From Enterobacillus tribolii (lineage in GTDB: Bacteria; Pseudomonadota; Gammaproteobacteria; Enterobacterales; Enterobacteriaceae), in assembly GCF_003363015.1 (NCBI RefSeq), contig NZ_QRAP01000001.1:977162-1041161 (forward strand): 64,000 bases of DNA, given 5' to 3'. Below the pieces are notes generated by a model. The model was given only the letters and a program-made list of their open reading frames with translations, was not told the origin of the DNA and did not search any database. The number at the start of each line of letters is the position of its first letter. The first letter of the stretch is position 1. Below, in pieces: positions 59,894-64,000 of the stretch. The position numbers and the translations under genes are program-made.

Positions 59894-61594
59894 TTGTCTA
59901 TTTCACGCCAGTTGCGCCGTTTTCGTAATCGTTTGACCCCCAGGCACGTCATCAACCTGTGCTTTCTCATTGTATTCATCTTTACCACCATTCTGTTCTG
60001 GTGGCAGGGCAACCTGTTACGGCAGGGTTATGAAACCAATCAGCTGCACCAGGTGGATTACGTCACCGCTCAGTTACAGGGCCGTATGCAGTACCGGATC
60101 GACAACCTGCGTTTCCTGCGCAATTTTATGACCTTCAGCCTGCAAAGTGCGCCTTCCCAGCATCAGCAGGAGATGATCAAACAAGAGATCGCGCGCATCC
60201 GCCATCAGGACACCTGGTCGATCGATCCTTCCGACACCGAAGGACAGCCGGTTTTCGGGGTTAACCCACAGCGCCTGACGGGGGTTTCCCCACTGTTCCG
60301 GGCATCGGACGATGAACAGCTTACCCGCGAATTTAATGCGCTGTTCCGCTTGCGCAGCCTGCTGCCGTTGATTGACGTTACGCCGTTCCGTCAGCCGCGG
60401 GTTTACTACGTCTCCCGTGCCGGTTTTTATTTCAGCGCGCCACAGCCTAAAAACAGCGACCAAATCGAAAAAATATACCGGCATATGATTGCCCAGCCCT
60501 ACTTCACGCAGTTGACCCAGAGCACCGATCCGATGCGCATCCCCTACTGGACGCACATCTACAACGATCTGTCCGACGGGCTCATTATCACGGCCTCACT
60601 GCCCATTGATTACAATAATCAGTGGATGGGCGTGATCAGCATGGACTTCACCGTGGAAAAGCTGCGCCAATATCTGCTCGGTTCCGCGCCATCCAACAGC
60701 GGGGGCATCTATCTGCTGTTTGACAACCGCTTCCGCAGCATTACGTCCACCGATCCGTCCTGGTTCCGGGGGAAATATTTCACCCCGGAGCAGCAGCAAA
60801 TACTGAAAACCCGTATCGGCCAAAAACGGCAGGGCACCGTCCGGATCGGCACCCGCTTTATCACCTTCAGCAAGATGAATAACACCAACGTCACGCTGAT
60901 CCACATCCAGACCCTGCCTCAGGGAATACACAGCGAATATGGCCGCCTGAGCCTGCTGCTGACCGCATTATGGCTCGTATTCGCTATCCTGCTGCTCGCC
61001 GCACGCCGCATCATTTTGCGCCTGATCGACAACATGGAAGGGTTACAGGAGAAGCTGAGCTGGCGCGCCAGTCACGATGCCATGACCCGCATGCTGAACC
61101 GCGCAGCCCTGTTCCAGAAGGGGAAAGAGATGGCGGCGAAAGAACGTAAGAGCCAGCGCACGCTGGCGGTGATTCAGATGGATCTCGACCACTTCAAACG
61201 CGTTAACGATCGTTACGGGCACCAGATTGGCGATCAGACGCTCATCTATGCCGCGGAAATCATTCGCTCCAGCGTACGCACTCAGGATTTAGCGGGACGG
61301 GTCGGCGGCGAAGAGTTCTGTATCTTGCTGCCTGCCACCAACCGGTCGCAGGCCAGCGAAATCGCGGAGCGCATTCGCACCAACCTGGCGAACTCCCCGC
61401 TGAAAACCGAAGACGGCAAGTCGCTGCGCATTACCGCTTCACTGGGCGTCGTCGGCAGCGAGGAGTCCAACAGCTATAACATTGAACACCTGCAGCTTAT
61501 CGCCGACCGCCGGCTTTACCGCGCCAAGGCCGGCGGACGTAACCGGGTATGCAGCGAAGGCGAACTGGGCGAACTAAACCAACCGCAGCAGTAA
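59894..61594 (+). CDS. Membrane-bound sensor diguanylate cyclase (GGDEF)
   Basis: 566 residues from TTG at 59894 with GGGAG at good spacing. Membrane helix 1 (VINLCFLIVFIFTTILFWW) is near 19-37. A large periplasmic sensor of Cache type spans about 45-350 and membrane helix 2 (LSLLLTALWLVFAILLLAAR) lies near 353-373. The cytoplasmic GGDEF domain starts SHDAMTRMLNRAAL, with DLDHFKRVNDRYGHQIGD. The active-site loop is GGEEF at 471-475. The inhibitory I-site RTQD lies five residues before it, so it should make c-di-GMP under product inhibition. There is no EAL domain. c-di-GMP controls LapA/BapA-type adhesins in relatives; a link to the adhesin here is only inferred. Confidence 0.94.
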   Translation: MSISRQLRRFRNRLTPRHVINLCFLIVFIFTTILFWWQGNLLRQGYETNQLHQVDYVTAQLQGRMQYRIDNLRFLRNFMTFSLQSAPSQHQQEMIKQEIARIRHQDTWSIDPSDTEGQPVFGVNPQRLTGVSPLFRASDDEQLTREFNALFRLRSLLPLIDVTPFRQPRVYYVSRAGFYFSAPQPKNSDQIEKIYRHMIAQPYFTQLTQSTDPMRIPYWTHIYNDLSDGLIITASLPIDYNNQWMGVISMDFTVEKLRQYLLGSAPSNSGGIYLLFDNRFRSITSTDPSWFRGKYFTPEQQQILKTRIGQKRQGTVRIGTRFITFSKMNNTNVTLIHIQTLPQGIHSEYGRLSLLLTALWLVFAILLLAARRIILRLIDNMEGLQEKLSWRASHDAMTRMLNRAALFQKGKEMAAKERKSQRTLAVIQMDLDHFKRVNDRYGHQIGDQTLIYAAEIIRSSVRTQDLAGRVGGEEFCILLPATNRSQASEIAERIRTNLANSPLKTEDGKSLRITASLGVVGSEESNSYNIEHLQLIADRRLYRAKAGGRNRVCSEGELGELNQPQQ

Positions 61595-62302
61595 TCACAG
61601 ATCCTCAAGCGGAATCGCCTTCAGCGCTTCCGCCTGCATCAGAAAGTGGTATAACGGCGCCAGGCGCGTGAACCCTTTTTCCAGCAACGGCACCAGCCTG
61701 GCGTCGAATATTTGTTCAATTTGCAGCGAGGTCGCCATTACCGCAAATGACTTGCGGTTATACCAATTGGTGACGTCTGCGGGCGCATCTTTGATCAGGG
61801 TGCGCTTATAGCTGTCGCCGACCAGCTCAAACGGCGGCTTACAGCACGCCGTCGCCTCGCGGAACGCCTGGGGGCGGGTAACGATCAGGTGGCGGAAGCG
61901 GTCCATGGTGGCGCGGGATGCGCTGTAGTACCCCAGCCCGTAGCGAAAGGCGTCCGGGCTGATTTCGAAAAAGTAAACCGGCGCGTCCTTCCAGTCGGGG
62001 GAATGCCGCTTGAAGGTCAGCCACAGCCGGCTGCGGTAGCGGCTCTTGTCGTTGGAGAAGCGGGTATCGCGGTTAATGCGCGACAGCGTTTTGCCGATCG
62101 CCGGGCGCGTTTCGAACCGATCGTCAATTTTCAGCATCGTGTCGCTCAAATCGGAGACCAAATCACGAAACGGCGTAAGCAGATTTTCATCGTAGATTTT
62201 GCGGTTATCGTCAAACCACTCTTTGCTGTTTTCCTGACGCACCTGCTGTAAAAAATTCAGCCCCTGCTGGGTAAATCCGCGAAACACTCTGTCGGCCATC
62301 AT
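61595..62302 (-). CDS. DUF2461 / TIGR02453 family protein
   Basis: 235 residues. The N-terminus GFTQQGLNFLQQVRQENSKE and the central RINRDTRFSNDKSRYRSRLW plus VYFFEISPDAFRYGLGYY match the DUF2461 family, found in many bacteria and fungi without an established function. It contains no membrane segment and is probably cytoplasmic. Its stop lies directly against the stop of the convergent cyclase gene (no intergenic bases), so no terminator can fit between them. Two ATGs open the frame. Confidence 0.85.
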   Translation of the reverse strand: MMADRVFRGFTQQGLNFLQQVRQENSKEWFDDNRKIYDENLLTPFRDLVSDLSDTMLKIDDRFETRPAIGKTLSRINRDTRFSNDKSRYRSRLWLTFKRHSPDWKDAPVYFFEISPDAFRYGLGYYSASRATMDRFRHLIVTRPQAFREATACCKPPFELVGDSYKRTLIKDAPADVTNWYNRKSFAVMATSLQIEQIFDARLVPLLEKGFTRLAPLYHFLMQAEALKAIPLEDL

Positions 62303-62319
62303 TGTTGTCCTTAGTTAAC

Positions 62320-62739
62320 TCAGACGAGAGACCACCACAATACCAGTATCCACAATCCCCATAAACCCAGCGTTGCCGCCAGCGCCCGATACAGCAACCG
62401 CCGCGCGCCGGCCCAGCGCTGCATCAGCGTTCGGGGCGCATCTCCCGCCTTTGCGCCCCACAAAACCCGCAGCGCAGCGTCAAACGCGGCGATGTCGTCA
62501 CTCCCTTCCGGCAAAACGCGGAACAGCCGCTCGTCCAGCCATAAACGCCAGCAGCAATAATGCACCCACAACGCCATCGCCAGCAGGGCAAGGCTTCCCG
62601 GACCGGTGGGCGACACGGCGACGAACAGCAGCGGCGGCAGCGTCAACGCCGCCAGATAACGCCAGCTGGCAAGGTGAATCACCAGTACGCGCAGCGCGAC
62701 CGGGCGTCTCAAACGTTTTTCGTTCTCTGCTGATGCCAT
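62320..62739 (-). CDS. Small membrane protein following the YnbD-like phosphatase
   Basis: 139 residues from ATG at 62739, which overlaps the end of the preceding phosphatase gene by 31 bp. Three hydrophobic segments are seen: YLAALTLPPLLFVAVSP (about 28-44), SLALLAMALWVHYCCW (about 49-64) and LGLWGLWILVLWWSLV at the C-terminus. The middle is soluble and begins DDIAAFDAALRVLWG. I do not recognise the family. Tight overlap suggests the two products work together at the membrane. Confidence 0.75.
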   Translation of the reverse strand: MASAENEKRLRRPVALRVLVIHLASWRYLAALTLPPLLFVAVSPTGPGSLALLAMALWVHYCCWRLWLDERLFRVLPEGSDDIAAFDAALRVLWGAKAGDAPRTLMQRWAGARRLLYRALAATLGLWGLWILVLWWSLV

Positions 62740-64000
62740 TGTTCCAATACCTGCAAGAAAGACGGAGAAAGCACAATTTGCGGACGACGGCAGTGCAGCA
62801 GTTCCACAGACTGGCGTGGCGAAGCCGCCACGCCGCAGGCCAGCAACCAGGCAGCCCCCACCAGCGCGCTGCGCGACAGACCGAGCGCGCAATGCACCAG
62901 CACGCTGCCATACTGCGCTTGCAGCTGCGTCAGCGCCATAACGGCCCGCTCCAGTTGCTCCGCATCGGGCGCGACCAAATCCAGCATCGGTTCACAAACG
63001 TAGCCGCGCCCCGCCGTATGGCGGTTGCGGCTAAACTCGGCGGTCACGTCCAGCACCGCTCCCTGCGACACGCTGCGCAGCGGATAGCCGCCGACGAACA
63101 TGCCCGGCGCAATCTCGGTTACCGGCGCCAGACGGCGCATAAACCAGCACATGGAGAGCCGGGCGCCCAGCCGGTAAGGAAACAGCAACAGGCGGGAGGA
63201 CGGCGAAATATTTCCGTTCGCATTCTTCTGGAGTGCCCCGGAACCCAACCCGGCATACGCCAGCGCAATCGCGCCCAACGCCATCCCCGGCCACAGCAAC
63301 CATGCGTAAGCCAGCGCGCTGAACCCGGTAATGAGGCATATCAGGGCTGCCGCCGCATAACGCAGCATCAGCCTGCGCCCCTTTCCGGACGCAGGCCGCC
63401 AGCGCCAGTTGCTATTGATTGGAATCGCATAGCTGATGACCACGCCGGCCGCGAGGCCGGTCAGAACGTCAATAAAATGGTGCTGCCAGGTTGTCAGCAC
63501 CGACGCTGCGATCAGCAAAAACCAGGCGCTCATCACCGGGCGCCAGACGCCGCGCAGATGCGGCCAAAAACGCAGCCACAGCAGCCACGCCAGCATGATA
63601 TGCAATGACGGCGCCTGATTGTAAGGCAGGTCAAACAGTTCCAGTTGCTGAAACAGCCAGCCGAATAATCCTTCGCTCTGCGGGCGGACGAAGCTGAACT
63701 TCAGGGGGAATAGCAAGAACCCCGCGCAAGCCAGCAGCGATGCCGCAACCAGACGCCAGGCATGACGGGTCAGCTCCCGCCGCGACGTGCAGACAAACAG
63801 GGAAAGGCCATAAAGGAGATCGATGCTCCAGTAAGGCACGATGGTCCACGGCAGGAAAGGGATTTGGGTTTCCCAGCCGAACACCAAGCTTTCCACGCCG
63901 GCGCGACCGGCGGTAAATTGGTTCACCTGCCCGTATGTCAGGAAAAACAGCGGCGCCAGCACCACCAACCAGACCGCACCGCGCCGCCACAACGTGCGGC
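62709..64000 (-). CDS. ynbD: YnbD-like fusion of PAP2-type and dual-specificity phosphatase, 5' end cut by window
   Basis: At least 427 residues; the frame is open to the right edge and the first in-window start (TTG at 63992) is probably not the true one. The N-terminal part is a six-helix PAP2-like membrane domain with PSLHIMLAW and WQHHFIDVLTG carrying the catalytic His residues. The C-terminal cytoplasmic domain is a tyrosine/dual-specificity phosphatase, with active site VHCALGLSRSA (HC-x5-R) near 375. E. coli YnbD has the same arrangement. The substrate is not established; phospholipid or lipid-phosphate dephosphorylation is a fair guess. It precedes an overlapping small membrane protein. 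Confidence 0.9.
   Translation of the reverse strand, partial: RTLWRRGAVWLVVLAPLFFLTYGQVNQFTAGRAGVESLVFGWETQIPFLPWTIVPYWSIDLLYGLSLFVCTSRRELTRHAWRLVAASLLACAGFLLFPLKFSFVRPQSEGLFGWLFQQLELFDLPYNQAPSLHIMLAWLLWLRFWPHLRGVWRPVMSAWFLLIAASVLTTWQHHFIDVLTGLAAGVVISYAIPINSNWRWRPASGKGRRLMLRYAAAALICLITGFSALAYAWLLWPGMALGAIALAYAGLGSGALQKNANGNISPSSRLLLFPYRLGARLSMCWFMRRLAPVTEIAPGMFVGGYPLRSVSQGAVLDVTAEFSRNRHTAGRGYVCEPMLDLVAPDAEQLERAVMALTQLQAQYGSVLVHCALGLSRSALVGAAWLLACGVAASPRQSVELLHCRRPQIVLSPSFLQVLEQWHQQRTKNV

Noticed and set aside
59677-59928. 83-codon plus-strand frame before the diguanylate cyclase
   Set aside because: Its composition is unnatural and it overlaps the well-supported cyclase start.
1-64000. tRNA/rRNA genes, insertion sequences or integrase genes
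   Set aside because: I saw no cloverleaf-type sequence, transposase or integrase motif in the window; signs of transfer rest on base composition and context only.

Overview
The window is a stretch of chromosome from an enterobacterium (Enterobacterales). The evidence is an flhDC master operon with uspC on its far side, a motAB-cheAW-MCP-cheRBYZ motility block, and close relatives of YqhD, YgbA, YedE, Hha, YnbD and a second FtsI-like protein. Coding regions are moderately GC-rich and several intergenic regions are AT-rich. The mix of a polyketide locus and a giant type I-secreted adhesin fits an environmental or plant/insect-associated genus. The sequence alone does not fix the genus.

Region by region. 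1-4249 (minus strand): the 5' part of a large synthase (fatty acyl-AMP ligase, acyl carrier protein, ketosynthase; it runs off the left edge), preceded by a heme-oxygenase-like diiron-type enzyme and a four-helix membrane protein. 4729-5760 (plus) is a divergent GlxA/AraC-type regulator. 5902-9170 carries a stand-alone RelA/SpoT-type synthetase, a VOC protein and a yedE-DUF3343 selenium-related pair. 9416-13433 is a three-gene operon of coiled-coil proteins of unknown role. It is followed by ygbA and an M20 amidohydrolase.

15332-27429 (minus) is the flagellar master and chemotaxis block: flhDC, motAB, cheA, cheW, two chemoreceptors, cheRBYZ. A perfect CRP palindrome lies upstream of flhD. The block ends at cheZ; flhBAE does not follow. 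28299-30715 holds a YqhD-like alcohol dehydrogenase, an Hha/YmoA-family protein and uspC, the last with an overlapping short upstream ORF. 30873-36992 holds a Wzz-type chain-length regulator, pirin, an HSL-type esterase, a DUF2501 secreted protein and an FtsI/PBP3 paralogue.

36958-56160 (minus) is a BapA/LapA-type adhesin system: a roughly 4,780-residue adhesin with about 43 Ig-like repeats, then TolC-like, ABC and HlyD-like export genes, in the same order as Salmonella bapABCD. Its repeats preserve recent duplications, including a 1,209-bp tandem copy. 56913-64000 carries an OpgE/EptA-like phosphoethanolamine transferase, a LuxR-type regulator, a membrane diguanylate cyclase, a DUF2461 protein, a small membrane protein and a YnbD-like dual phosphatase cut by the right edge.

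Motility (flhDC-che), cell-surface polymer (wzz), adhesin export and a c-di-GMP enzyme lie close together. This suggests a swim-or-stick neighbourhood, though shared regulation is inferred from position only.
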